Source: Gnetum montanum (taxonomy: Eukaryota; Streptophyta; Gnetopsida; Gnetales; Gnetaceae). Taken from it: a stretch of DNA of 64,000 nt. Under the pieces are notes generated by a model. That model saw only the letters and a list, made by a program, of their open reading frames with translations, was not told the origin of the DNA and made no database searches. Location: positions 909,916-973,915 of the forward strand of contig MNCI01015670.1 of NCBI GenBank assembly GCA_015680685.1. The letters are read 5' to 3'. A program made the translations under genes and the position numbers. Every line of letters begins with the position of its first letter. The stretch's first letter is position 1. Shown piece by piece: positions 47,521 to 59,014 of the stretch.

Positions 47521-49748
47521 TTCATTGTTGCTACTATGGAGAATCTCACCCTACATGGATGGAGCAAGAGGTAACTAGTTTGAAGGTGGAGGTCTATGTG
47601 CAAAGGGATGTAGAGGATGATATGGATATGAATATGTATTTTTCCCTTGAGTAGAGGATGAGTTTGTTTGATGGTACTCTAGAGGATAATAGTGATGGTG
47701 GAATGATGTGTGGCCTGTAGAACTTCTAGGGGAGATGGGCTGCTGAACATAGTACCCATATGGATCTAGTTGCCTATAAGGGTATTACTACCTTGGTGGT
47801 GGCATCCCCCATGATTGTGGTTGGTACCACTATTGGTATTGTTCATAAGGTTGTGAAGGAGTTCCAGTTGGGTAGTAAGCTACTTGTTGCTGGTGGAACT
47901 ATCTTAGAATACCTTGAGGATAAGGCAATCATCTTGGAGCTTTCCTACATGCTAGGTGAGGATTCAATGCATACACTCTAGACTCTTGTAAGTGTGACAC
48001 TATAGGGAAACATTCCTTTAGATTTTCATACTAGAAAATGTCACATTTAGTTTCATCATTAGAGTCAAACTCACAACTTCCTCTACTATAGCAACTTTGC
48101 CCTTACCTCTTTGGTAGGCACATCCAACTTCTTTTCACCTCCTACGATTGCATCACTATTTTGCTCTTTGGATTCTATAGCAATATTTAAAGAATTTTGA
48201 AATTTTTCATTCAAAGAGTCCCATAACTTATCAACCTTTGCAAAAATATCAAAAATGAATTTTTGGATGGGCAAGGTCTTTCTGTTCATCACTTCATCGA
48301 GTGGCAACTCCTGCTCATCACAAAATTAGACCTCTCATTTTTTGATAGATGGATTTCTATTATACTCTTAAACACTTTCTCTTTTTTGTAGCTCACCTTC
48401 TTCTTTTGCTACTTGCATAAATAGCCTCTAGATCTAATGAGATCTTAATTCAGAAAATCTTCCTTGGGCATACATCCCAAGGGTTCTTCTTGTCTTTGCT
48501 CTGAGTCTATCTATGATGTGGCAAAGTTGTTCCCTTTGAGAATAACCATGGCCAAGGCATCAGTGTAAGAGTGAATAGTAGTGACCCATGGTAGCATCCA
48601 ATAGTTCATGTGCTCCTTGTTTCCAGCCTTGGATTTACCTTCTCAAATTAGACATTCTAGAGTACATCTGATATTTGTCATTGAATAGTTGTAACATGGT
48701 ACTCCATTTGTGGATAGATTCCAGCTCTAAGGACCGGTACTAGCTTTTAGCTTCTTTAATGAGTGTCCTTGGGAAAAGCTTGAGCTTTTTCCATTAATTA
48801 TATATGTTCTATAAGGCATAAGCATCATGAAAATCTTGTATCCCCCTTCAAATCTTGGGATACTATTCATGTTTAGGTGCTTGATCTAACTATCCTTCAT
48901 ATTCTTGATTGGGATTTTCACTACCTCTACAATGTTGAGCATACTTCGAGTCACCAATAGAGGTTCATCATCATCACTATGTTGATGTGCCGATGATGGG
49001 TTCAACCACCCCTTCATTTTTGATGGCCTTCACAATCATTATTATCTCACTAATCACCTTCATCATAGTTGTTTCAACAATTGCTTCTATGAGAACCATC
49101 ACATGAAGAGGAATGTTTGAAATCAGATGAAGAGGAAGGTGGACCACCACCACCACCATGGTGTTCTCCACCACTCTTACACTTATTACAATTACCATTC
49201 TTAGATCCCTTGTTGTTGTGGTGTTTACCCAAGTTCCTACCTTGGTTGTCACTTTTTTCTAAACCTAATTTATGAATAGCATATCATAGGTTTAGGTTCA
49301 CACCCTCACCATCAGTAGCAAGGGGTGGAGAATCTTTATGTTAAGAACCTTTAGTAGGAGGATCCTCAATGTCATCTTGATTTAGTAGGAACAAGGGATT
49401 GGTGTAATGTTTTTCCTATGTAGCTTCATGGAGTTTCTTCTAATGTTGATCTTATTTGCATTGTGTTTTAGTGAAATAGTCATTTTGAGTGTCATATCCA
49501 TCCACAACATATTCTTCATGAATATTTTCTATGCCTAACTTCTTAAGGATTTTGAATAGCATCTCGGGCACAGATTGATCGGGGGCCAAGATGACATTGC
49601 CCTCCATATCATGCCATTACAACTATTCATCTTGATGTAGGATGAAGGTGAAATTTAGCACAAACTCATCTACATGAGTGTATACCACCTTGCACTCTTG
49701 TGGAACGAATGGCTTGGTATCTTCATGCTTGCAAGAAGAAGAAGACAT
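47520..49748 (-). pseudogene. A2 gag
   Basis: It starts at the ATG at 49746-49748 (MSSSSCKHEDTKPF). The N-terminal block to about 49500 (APDQSVPEMLFKILKKLGIENIHEEYVVDGYD) aligns with the same part of A1. A G/H/S/D-rich stretch follows at 49000-49200, including a run of CCA codons on the plus strand. The gag core lies at about 48430-48990, with YAQG- and LMEKAQAFPKDT-like words, then an EKFQNSLNIAIESKEQ block (48086-48307) and the Y/P/Q-rich end (47560-47950). Stops and shifts are common. The plus-strand open frame 47760-47981 is a shadow. Confidence 0.72.
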
Positions 49749-49883
49749 TTTGAAAAACAAGATAAAGTTATTAGTGTGCTTTTATAATTCTATGTATATT
49801 AGGAATGATATTGACCTTGAAATTCATACAAAGATATTAATGGTATTTACTTAAACCTAAATAGTGCACATTCAAAAAACAAA

Positions 49884-49902
49884 GTCCCTAGCAACGACGC
49901 CA
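49884..49902 (-). other. Primer binding site of A2 (tRNA-Asp)
   Basis: On the minus strand this is TGGCGTCGTTGCTAGGGAC. It differs from the tRNA-Asp complement TGGCGCCGTTGCCGGGG at three positions, all transitions. One base separates it from the LTR. Confidence 0.85.
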
Positions 49903-49903
49903 A

Positions 49904-50840
49904 TGATGAGTGGCGAGGTACCCCTACACCCAACCATATGAATCACAAAGCATTCATACATGTATGGGTCAAATTCTACGAAGTTTATTTTTTCCAATGA
50001 ACCAACATTCTAGGAAGTGAATCTAGTCCTAAGGTCAATCGTTGTCTTTCCAATTACACTTGTGATGCTCATTGGTATTGTTAAGTGTAATTGAGGCATA
50101 TGATTTTTATCATTTTGTGTTTTATAGTTTGGTCCTAAAAATCTAGATGAAATAAATTGGATTAACTAGACTAAATTAACTAATTAACTAGCATTTAACT
50201 AATCCTAACATAAGTATCTGATCCCACTTTCCATACATGTCCTAAACCCACGTATCCACTGCTAGGTGACCAAGTGCTACGCTATTGGGTGAACCAAGCA
50301 ATAACACTGCTCAGATTACTAAGCGAATACATGTTACACTCGAAGTAGTCATACTTATGTGCATAATCTATTTGTCTTAATTACTTCATTATCATAATAA
50401 CTAAAAAATAATTAATAACTAATTAAAAACATTTAATAAATAACTAAAAACATTAAATGCATAAATGAAATAGCTAATCTATTAAAAGTGCTACAAGGTT
50501 TATCAAAAAGCTCGTCTTTATTACGACACACAGAGTTGTGCTTAGGTACAACAATTCTCAAATAAAGATCTGTACACTTAATAACTCTTGTTGTAGGCAC
50601 TCAAGGGAAAAATTCTAACTTTTGAATGGAAAAACTACAAGAGCTCTACTATGAATACAATCTCTCCTTGCCATAAATGCAACTACAAGTGCATATTTAT
50701 AGCCAACTATAGATACTATGTCGATGGAGCCATGTTGACTCATAATATGATGCATCAACTAGGCCTCGTTGATGAGGCCCAGATGACAAGGCCATGTTGA
50801 TGAAGTTTTATTGATGCAATTAATAGAACATGATTCATAA
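49904..50840 (-). repeat. 5' LTR of A2
   Basis: It begins TGATGAGTGGCGAGG and ends GATTCATAA, where the expected CATCA end has one change. It aligns base for base in length with the 3' LTR. On the element's strand TATAAATA is at 50694-50701. The U3 shows the same TAGGCCTCGTTGATGAGGCC repeats. Confidence 0.92.
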
Positions 50841-50845
50841 ACAAG

Positions 50846-52010
50846 TTTGTAGAACCAACAAGCATCTCTATGAAATGGTTCTATGAATAACTAAACTATT
50901 TCCAAAGGATACATCAAAAGCTTTAAAAGATATTTAGTCCTAACTTCCACATCAATTTTTAGAGCCAATATATGAATTGAAAATTTATCTTATGAATGGA
51001 TCTAAAATTAATTCTACAAGCCACATCAGCTATTTGAGAAATGGGTTTGTAGAACCAAAATTCAATTCTACAATGAGCTTACTTCTTGATTCTACCACAT
51101 CAACTTTGAAAAGGTAATAAGTTCATAAAGCTAGAAGCATCCACTCTAAAAATGAGTTTTGGAAATGCCTTGTCATGTCAACTTTTATATAGTGTAGGTT
51201 TATAGAACCAAAAGGTGGTTCTATGAAATGGTTCTAAAAGGAAATCTACACAAGTTCTATAAATCATGTCAACTTAAACAGAGCCTATATTGGATCCACA
51301 AATATTAGAAGTTCAATTTACGTGCATGTTTATTATATTTTAATTCAACTAAGTTTGTTATGGATTAAAAACCTAGAGGTATATATGGTTCTATAAAGAA
51401 GCCCAAGAACCACTCTACCATGTCAACTCTTCTATAGAATGGGTTCACAGAACCAAAATCCAACTATATGAATAGGCTCAAAATTGGTTCTAGAAGCTAA
51501 CATCAGCATAGTGGGAGCTACTAAAGATCATTTCATAGATAGTTAAATTCAATTACAGCTAAGATCAACATATTAAAAAAATATTTTTAAAGGTTCAAAA
51601 GCTATAATGAAAGAAAAAGGTTTTTAATAAAAAATATTAATCTTACAAATTGATCCAATAGGTAAGCTACAAATCTTTTCATGTTAGAAGGAAGAAACTT
51701 GTAGAACCAAAAATGGTTTTATGAACTAACTCTATGAGTTGAAAGCTTTTTCATGTGAGTGATGGAAAAATTAATATGAGCTTATTCATAGAACCAAAAA
51801 CAATTTTATGAATTAGGCTCAATTCATTTGTCACGTCAACTTTAGAAGAAGGAGATCATTTGTTGGGATAAAATTTGATTCTAAAAGCAAGAAATGGAAT
51901 GGTTCTACCATGTCAAATCCTTCACAAAATGAATTTAAAAAGCTAAACTTATCTCTACAAGCATAGTCAAATATGATTCTACAAACTAACATTAGCACTA
52001 AGATTAGATT
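50846..52010. repeat. Degenerate tandem array, right part
   Basis: This continues the array at 34680-35648. TAGAACCAAAA words stand near 51048, 51207, 51445, 51710 and 51800, each followed by TTCTAC or TTCTATG and by CCACATCAACTTT or CATGTCAACTT. Spacing is again about 80-90 bases or multiples. The repeat is too diverged for the exact unit to be set by eye. Confidence 0.65.
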
Positions 52011-52489
52011 ATATGAAGATACATTGATAAGAATAGGTTGAGATGTTAAGCCTAAACCCTTGAGCTTTAATGGATTAGCTCAATGAAATTAAAGTTTGTG
52101 ATATGTATCAAGAACTAAGTTGAAAAAGCTATCTAAAAGTAAGTGAATTAAAGAACAAAGCTCTAAATATTAATAACTGGGATCTAGGTGGATTTTAAAC
52201 ATGTAGTCATTAACAAATAGGGCTAAGAGTTGAAATAGAGTTTAGAGTAGAGACAAAGCAACCATTAAAGCATAAAGAAAAGCTCTAAGATCCTCAAAAA
52301 ATCATTTATAAAAACATCCAAGATGTTACAAAAAGAAAAAGAAGAGGTATCTCAAAAATTCTAATATGTTAATACTTTTGCTTTCTTAGAATACCTATAA
52401 TAGTTTAACCTAAACATCTATCAACTTCAATAATGGATTGATGTTGCATGATTAAACCTAGAAGTGAAAAAGGTAGGCCTATTCGAATT

Positions 52490-55419
52490 TGATGAAGATC
52501 ATGATTTAATAAAGAAATTAGGCCTTCAATCTATAGTATCATTGGAAGAATGGTGATAAATATATGAGAAAATAGGACTCCATAAGCTTGGTCTCAAGCC
52601 CAGGACAAACCTCATCAAAAATATTTTGAATTGCCTAATAGAAAAAATAGTTTATGAAAAGGAAAAGTTACAATTCAAGGAAAGTTCAATCTATAGTATC
52701 ATTGGAAGAATGGTGAGACATATATGAGAAAATAGGACTCCATAATCTTGGTTTCAAGCCTAGGACAAGCCTCATAAAAGATATTTTGAATTTCCTAATA
52801 GAAAAAATAGTTTATGAAAAGGAAAAGCTACAATTCAAGGAAAGTACAAAGCACTACATCAACATCATCCTTAAGAAGACATACAAGCTTTACAGGATAA
52901 AAAAACTAGGCATTATTGATATAGAAGCTTGTTAGTACAATGAGGAGGTGTTCAGTGGAAAGTTCTAGAACCATCTCAAATCTAGGAAGATCATCAAGCT
53001 ACGACCACCTAATTTAGCAAAGGCTTGGGGATATAGGAACATCATTCTAAAGGCTTTAAAGCTAAAGTTTCCTCATAGGATTTTTATTTTAGCTTTAAAT
53101 TTTTTTCCTAGTTTTGAAATTAATACATTTGTATATTATCATGTTTGGGCCTAGGTAGCTTAAGAGAATAAGAGGCATTTCATTCCTATTCAATATATGA
53201 ATGATGCATTGTAATAGAGCCTTTCAAAAATTCATAAGCAATGGGTTCAATTAAGTTTTAGCTCATTTTTGTTAGATTTTTTTATTAAGAAAAGTTCCAA
53301 AACATGAGAGAATAGCCCTAATTTTTATTGATTACACATCACAAAGAAGAGCTCATCCAAAAGATCCATATTAGGACTTCTTCCTAGTTGTCCACTAGAG
53401 AATGTACTTTGATGCATAGGCCCTATAGTTTTTGATGAATTGTGTCTATCCCCATTTAATCAAGTTGATTTTAGGAGCTTTTCCACCAAGAGTTGATTAG
53501 CAAATTATTAACAAAAAAATGGGGTAAGTATCATGAACTTGTCTTTCTACATGCTTGCTATACCAAAATCATCATAGCAAGTTTTGAAGTGAAGGCCTTC
53601 AAGTTACCAAGTTTTGTGAATCCTTATTTGAAAACCTTAGAAGTTGGGCATCAGATGTGAAAAAGCCCTCTACAACATGACTACAAGCATAAGGATGTTT
53701 TTCCTCTAGAATTTAGCTTTTTGGAATTTATCAATTCATGAAATTTAAGAGTAATGGTCAGAAGGCATAGGGAACAATCCATCTTTCCTCTAGCTTTGAA
53801 GAGAATATACTCCATTGACAAGACTAGAAAGATCCATCAACTAAATAATACTAATGTAATCTATCTTAGAGTAGCTGATAGGAAGGTTAATAAATCAAAA
53901 GATGAAGCTCCAACATAGTTGAAGAAGAGATTATCAATGAAGTTATTAGTTATAGCTTTAGATACCTTAATCATTGAAGAGTGCATATGAATTAAAGATA
54001 GAGATCATCCTTTTAAAAGAGACTTATTAGATGAATTCTTAGCTTAAATGGAAAAAAATTATTTTTCTTGAAGCCTACTAGAACTAGAAAATGCAATGTA
54101 TGATGAAAGGGTTCTCCTTGCTAAAGTTAAGTATTCAAGAATCAGAGCCATGATGAAACCAAGAGTTGATTAAGCAAGGGTAGAAAAGGAGCTATAGCAA
54201 TAGCAACTATAATAGTAATATAAATTAAAAGATCTATCATATCAATAGCTTTTGGAGTAAAAAAAATTAAACAAGCTATAAGAAAAACAATAGAAGGAAG
54301 GAGAAAGCTCATCCTCTTCCCTCATTGTCCTCAATTTTCCATCAATATACTTAATGAGAGGAGCAACTTAGTCCTTCAGAGTGAAAGGGAAAGAAGGATA
54401 CATCATCCTCAATCATAAGTTACCCATAGAGCTAGAAATGAAAGCCAGTGTCATATTTCACTATGAAGAGGATGTCTCATCAAGATATGTTAGAGACTGT
54501 AGCCATTATGATTAAGGATATGGGACAAATAACTAATGATTGAATAACTAAGCTTAAATAATTTCTTATGTAAAAAGAACATGAGATATTGAAGCTACAA
54601 GATGAATTGAAGAGCTCTAGAGAGAAAAATGAATAGCTAAAAGTAATAATAACTATCAAAGAATCATTTCTAAAAAATAAGGAGCTAGAATCAACTCAAA
54701 TGGAGGAAATATTAACTATCACAAGTTCAAAATTAGAACAATCCAAGAAAAAAAAGCCCTAGATTGTTCTTACATAGCTCTATATAACTTGAAAGATGTA
54801 ATTACTAAAGTTAATTAAAACAAAGAATTAGGATGAGAAACTAAATAAGTAATTGTGGAAATCAAAGGAAAATAAGCTATTTTCATGGAAATGGATAGCA
54901 GCCAAAGAATTATATGACCTAACCAAAGTGAAAAGAGAAGTACTACCACCATACAAATAGGAGTTCTTGGATATGATGATGATGATAGTTTCAGGAATTA
55001 TTGGTGAAACTACTAAGAATAAGCTTGATTTAAAAGAGGCTTATTCCAATGTAGGAGCTATGCTAACAAAAATAACCAATTCAATAATAGAATCAAATTT
55101 ATGTTAGTTAGGAGTTGAGGACATTCTCAAAGGGCTTAACAACACAAAACAAAATATAATGAATCAATTCATTAAAATTGTTCTCAATCCTGGAAAACTA
55201 ACATAGTAGTTATCGATAGACGAATTTCAGATTCAGAAGATGAGAAGAATTTATCAATGGGCTAAACAATTTTCTAATAGTTTACAATTACATGAGGCAA
55301 CCATAGCTTTAAACTCTTGTAATGATTATAATTGCCAAAGACTGCTATAGGAAGCCTATAGCATATTTGTTTAAGGATCATCTTAGAGGAGGAGGAAGTT
55401 AGAAGGAATTCACTCTTGA
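52490..55419 (+). pseudogene. Long decayed reading frame of unknown kind (ORF E)
   Basis: Coding-like sequence of about 970 codons; frame changes and many TAA/TAG/TGA interrupt it. Near the start it reads LGLQSIVSLEEW and YEKIGLHKLGLKPRT. The middle part includes NLAKAWGYRNIILKALKLKFPHR and INTFVYYHVWA. From about 54480 the sequence turns into a coiled coil (HEILKLQDELKSSREKNE, KNKELESTQMEEIL). It ends with EFQIQKMRRIYQWAKQFSNSLQLHEATIALNS and a TGA at 55417-55419. Length and layout, globular then coiled coil, resemble family A ORF3, but I see no shared motif. I do not recognise the family. An accessory gene of another LTR element is the likeliest reading, and the start is uncertain. Confidence 0.5.
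52525..52844. repeat. 160-base direct tandem duplication inside ORF E
   Basis: 52525-52684 and 52685-52844 are near-identical copies, starting TTCAATCTATAGTATCATTGG and ending CAATTCAAGGAAAG. The period is 160, not a multiple of three, so the duplication itself shifts the frame. The second copy flows on in frame into the rest of ORF E, so the first copy is the added one in coding terms. Confidence 0.9.
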
Positions 55420-56295
55420 AATATCTTTGTATAATGACATAAAGTTCAAATTTAATTTAGCTCATTTACTTGAATTCTGTGAGTTATTTTTGTTTTGCTT
55501 ACTTTATCATAATTGCTTTACTAGTAGTCAAGATCATGATGTGCCTTACATTTTGTTTCTTGGAATTTTTTAATTGCTTGTTTGAGCTAGCCATTTAGCA
55601 ATTTTTGATATTATTGATTGATTCAAACAGCTTTGCTTTCCAACATATTTACTTATGTCAATAGTAGCTTATCTCAATGTTTAAGATTTTATGCAATTTT
55701 ACTATTATACTTTTCAAAATCCATTGAATCTTTCTCTATTTCCAGTATTTCTTATTGAATTTTATCTCTAAGGAAGATTGGAAATAGATCTATTGAATTG
55801 CACTTAAGCATTAGATGAAAGGACAATTAGTATAGGTAGCACATGATCAAGATTATGTAGACTAAGTAGCTCTAATATAGTTGGAAATTTATTTGCTTAT
55901 AGAATAGAGTAAAAAGGGGCAGAATCTTTTCATTAAAGCACAATTAGTTGTTAAAACTTCCAACACATAATACCATGAAATTTATACTAAATATTAGCCC
56001 AAAACACATAGTTCTCTACAATCATTGAGCTTATTTGGAGGTATCCAGGCCTTGGTGTTTCCAAAAATTAGCAAACACCTAAACTCAAGTTTTGAAAGAA
56101 AGCACACTTAGCCTTGTGATTTTTATTGCAAGAAGGAGATAAACATTGGTTTTAAGTAGAGCTTTTCACACCATTGGTTTCTTGTTGCTAGAGAAGAAAT
56201 AGAAAACAATGGTAGTCCAAAGTTGTCACCAACATAACACATCAAAAATTCAAATCACAAGACATAACAAAAAGGATGGATATCTAGAAATAAGA
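55420..56295. other. Unassigned stretch after ORF E
   Basis: AT-rich and without a clear frame. AAAAAGGGGCAGA at 55911-55923 could be a polypurine tract of the element that carried ORF E, but the sequence after it does not start TG and no LTR partner is seen. Confidence 0.4.
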
Positions 56296-57055
56296 TGTTA
56301 CACTCTTCATGGATCATCATAATATTTCATAAATTTTTTTCCTTTTATTAGGAAATTAGTGATTATATATTGATTAGAGTATATTTTCTAACATAATTGG
56401 ATGAATTATAATGAAAGAGGAAACAAGTATTTATAAGGATAAGGTTAAGCTTTGGTTTACTCTATTATATAATGTTAATGGGTAACTAAAGCCTAAAATA
56501 ATATGTGACTATTTAATAAAATTAAAATATGTGTTTCTATTCCTAATGTTAACTATTTCCAAAATCAAACTTCCTATTATTTTCTAGTAACTTATGTGAA
56601 ATGTTTTTGAGTTATGATCCATATAAGATCTAGAGTTCAAACTCCCCAAAAATTCTATCATCAAGATATATTTCTATTTTGATCATTCCAATCTACCAAT
56701 TAAAATATTAATTTAGCCACAACAAGAGAAAGCAAGAATAAAATATATTCAATCATATATACACCAAAAGCTTATTATAGAACCCCATGTACAATGACCC
56801 ATCTAGTTCATAATACCTATATATCCAAAACCTCAACAAAGCTAGTGCATATATACTTTATAAAATAAAATAATTAAATGTTAATAAGGAAAAATAAAAT
56901 ATTAATTTTATTAAAACATAAAATCAAAGCATCACACCAATAAATGTACATAACAAGGCTAATGCATGATGCAACAAAAAGACTAAACACTACACATCCA
57001 AGGTTGAAATCGCAACACATACCAAAGTAAAGGTATCTAGATCAAGAGTGTTACA
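56296..57055. repeat. Segment with 12-base terminal inverted repeats (LTR or small transposon)
   Basis: The left end TGTTACACTCTT and right end AAGAGTGTTACA are inverted copies with one mismatch. Similarity extends weakly inward (CATGGATC against TAGATC). Length is 760 bases. The flanks TAAGA and AACAT do not match, and no primer site lies on either side. TGTTAC...GTTACA ends suit an LTR; a non-autonomous DNA transposon is the alternative. Confidence 0.45.
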
Positions 57056-57164
57056 AACATGTATTTGATTTTAAAAATATAAATAAAGAAAAAACTTATT
57101 TTATTTTAGAAAATGGTGCATTAGTTTTTTATAGGTTTTGAGTTTTAAATACCCATTAGAAATT

Positions 57165-57840
57165 TCCATGAGAGGTCTTAAGAGACAAAGAGGTGTAAGA
57201 AGGAGGATAGAAAATGACTGACAAGGAGAAAAAGATAGGATCCTAGTTAAGAACAAAAGATCTGAAGATAGAAGAGGGAGGTGTATGGAACGAATAAGAC
57301 TATAGGAAGGAGAATATGAGGAAGCAACAAATGGAAAAGGATTCTAAAAAAGAGTAAGAAAAAGGAGGAGAATGCAAGAAAAGGAGGTGATAGAGAAATA
57401 GATGAAAGGGTCAAAAGAAAGGAAAGGGATAGAGGTACAAGTAAAGGTGTAGTAAGAGACAAAGGATGAAAAGTAAGAAGAGAAGAGATGGAAAGTGGTT
57501 ATGGAAAACAAAGCATGCCTTGAAGATGTTGAGGCCATAAGACTAGAGGAAAAGGTACATAAGTTCAAAGATGAAAGGAAGAAATAAAGGGAACAACATC
57601 AAAATCTAAGATAAAGGAAAAGAAACAGAATAAGAGAAAAGGAAAAGAAAGAACATTTGAAGTAGAAATGGAATGAAGAAGTGAGGGGAAAAGAAGGGTA
57701 AGGATAACATGAGAAAAGAAAATGACTCAAGAAAGTACTTTACAAATGAAAAAAAAAGGAATTGAGTGCAAAGAATAAGGAGATAGAGAAGTAGACGAGG
57801 AGGATGAGGGATTAGAAATAGCAACTAGTGACTTGAGAAA
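57165..57840 (+). other. Purine-rich tract, possibly decayed charged coding sequence
   Basis: The plus strand is almost entirely A and G for about 675 bases. In translation it yields long runs of E, K, R and D (for example VEAIRLEEKVHKFKDERKK near 57530) with stops that look like lost Q codons. That could be an old coiled-coil protein or simply low-complexity DNA. Long open frames on the opposite, pyrimidine-rich strand are by-products of the composition. Confidence 0.45.
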
Positions 57841-58021
57841 CAATGGTAGCTCAAGTGACTAACTGAAAAAATATAAAGTCTAAAATCATGGTAATGGATC
57901 ATCCAAAACATAGAATAGATCCAAAAAGTGGTTAGAGAGGAGTAACCAATAACAAATACCATAGACATTTAGGATGCCTAGAAAGATTTCAAAACATAGT
58001 GCTAGCAAAAAGAAAAGATGG
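57841..58021. other. Short unassigned stretch
   Basis: No recognisable feature lies between the purine tract and the A3 LTR. The five bases before the LTR are ATAAG, the expected left copy of its target duplication. Confidence 0.4.
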
Positions 58022-58026
58022 ATAAG

Positions 58027-58873
58027 TGATGAGTCGTCATATTGGGTGACTACGATATCACGTACGCGATATCACATGCCAAGTTGCGATATCACATACG
58101 CGATATCGTGGCTTGTCTCCTCATCTATAAATAAGAGGTAGACAGATGAGTTTTGGGAGTAAGATCTTAGTCCCTTAGCTAAACTCTTGTAGTTTTCCCT
58201 TCTTAGAGTTAGAATTATTTTCCAGTGTATGCCTGAAGTGTGATGATTGTAATTGTATCGCATCCTTTATTCGAGTGTGACGTACTTGGACACACACATG
58301 ACTGGCAATAAAGATCGAGATTACTTCATCATTTCAACATTCACTTAGTTTAATTATTTAATTAATTAATTTTTATTTATTGCTTTCTTAATGCTTTCCT
58401 AGTTAATATCTTCTCACCCTTATCTCATGTTAAAATTCGGAATGAGTATGACTTAATTACGAGCATTTAAGTGTGACTACTTGGTAACCCAATAGCATAC
58501 CTAGGATCTGCACTTGGTAATCCCAGTAGTAGTTGTGCATGAAGTCCAAGATGTGTACGGATAATCAAGGAATAGATGCTCATCGCACTTAGGATAGTTT
58601 ATACTCTCTCTCACCCTTTCTCTCCTAGCTTAGTAATTATTACTTTCCATTGCCTTCAGGAGTAGCATTAGATTAGAAACCCATCATACACCTCACTCTG
58701 GACTAAACCATATGTGACAAAGCTAATACTAGTCCAAGTGGGAAGATAGTGAACTGCGACCTAAGGCTAAATGTCTAGATGCCACAACTAGTGCATCTGC
58801 GAAGTTCGACCAGATCATGCATGTAACGCTTGTATTCGTATGGTTGAGTGTAGGGGTACCTCACCACTCATCA
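58027..58873 (+). repeat. 5' LTR of family A element A3
   Basis: It starts TGATGAGTCG and ends CACTCATCA, giving a perfect TGATGAG/CTCATCA inverted end. TATAAATA is at 58126-58133. Upstream the U3 carries a cluster of GATATC palindromes (about 58053-58108). The U5 end AGGGGTACCTCACCACTCATCA is shared with A2 and the solo LTR. The 3' LTR is beyond the window because of the nested B element. Confidence 0.9.
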
Positions 58874-58874
58874 T

Positions 58875-58893
58875 TGGCACCATTGTTGGGGAC
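58875..58893 (+). other. Primer binding site of A3 (tRNA-Asp)
   Basis: TGGCACCATTGTTGGGGAC, one base after the LTR. It has four differences from the tRNA-Asp complement, all G-to-A or C-to-T. Confidence 0.88.
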
Positions 58894-59014
58894 GGTGCTA
58901 GTTATCTAGATTAGTTATATCATACAAGGTCACTATATAGGACTTAACGATATATCTTTTAGAAATAAATAATTATTAAAAGTCACACATAATTTCACAC
59001 ACAACTTCACAACA

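Larger units (their letters stand above)
35644..50845 (-). mobile_element. Complete family A element A2, with nested solo LTR
   Basis: LTRs of equal length (937 bases) lie at 35649-36585 (3') and 49904-50840 (5'). Flanking five-mers are GCAAG (35644-35648) and ACAAG (50841-50845), one transition apart. The primer site, gag, protease, RT, RNase H, integrase, spacer and ORF3 follow in order on the minus strand. A family B solo LTR (40298-42140) sits in the spacer. Without it the element is about 13.3 kb, which matches A1 plus its deletion. The element split a tandem array whose halves resume on either side. All frames are interrupted. Confidence 0.94.

Noticed and set aside
49142-49158. CCA microsatellite
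   Set aside because: Short run within the G/H-rich part of A2 gag; it is not an independent repeat array.
55911-55923. Possible polypurine tract AAAAAGGGGCAGA
   Set aside because: No TG-starting LTR follows and no repeat partner is visible.
57247-57824. Minus-strand hydrophobic open frames that look like membrane proteins
   Set aside because: They are translations of the pyrimidine-rich strand of a purine tract, giving L, F and S runs by composition.
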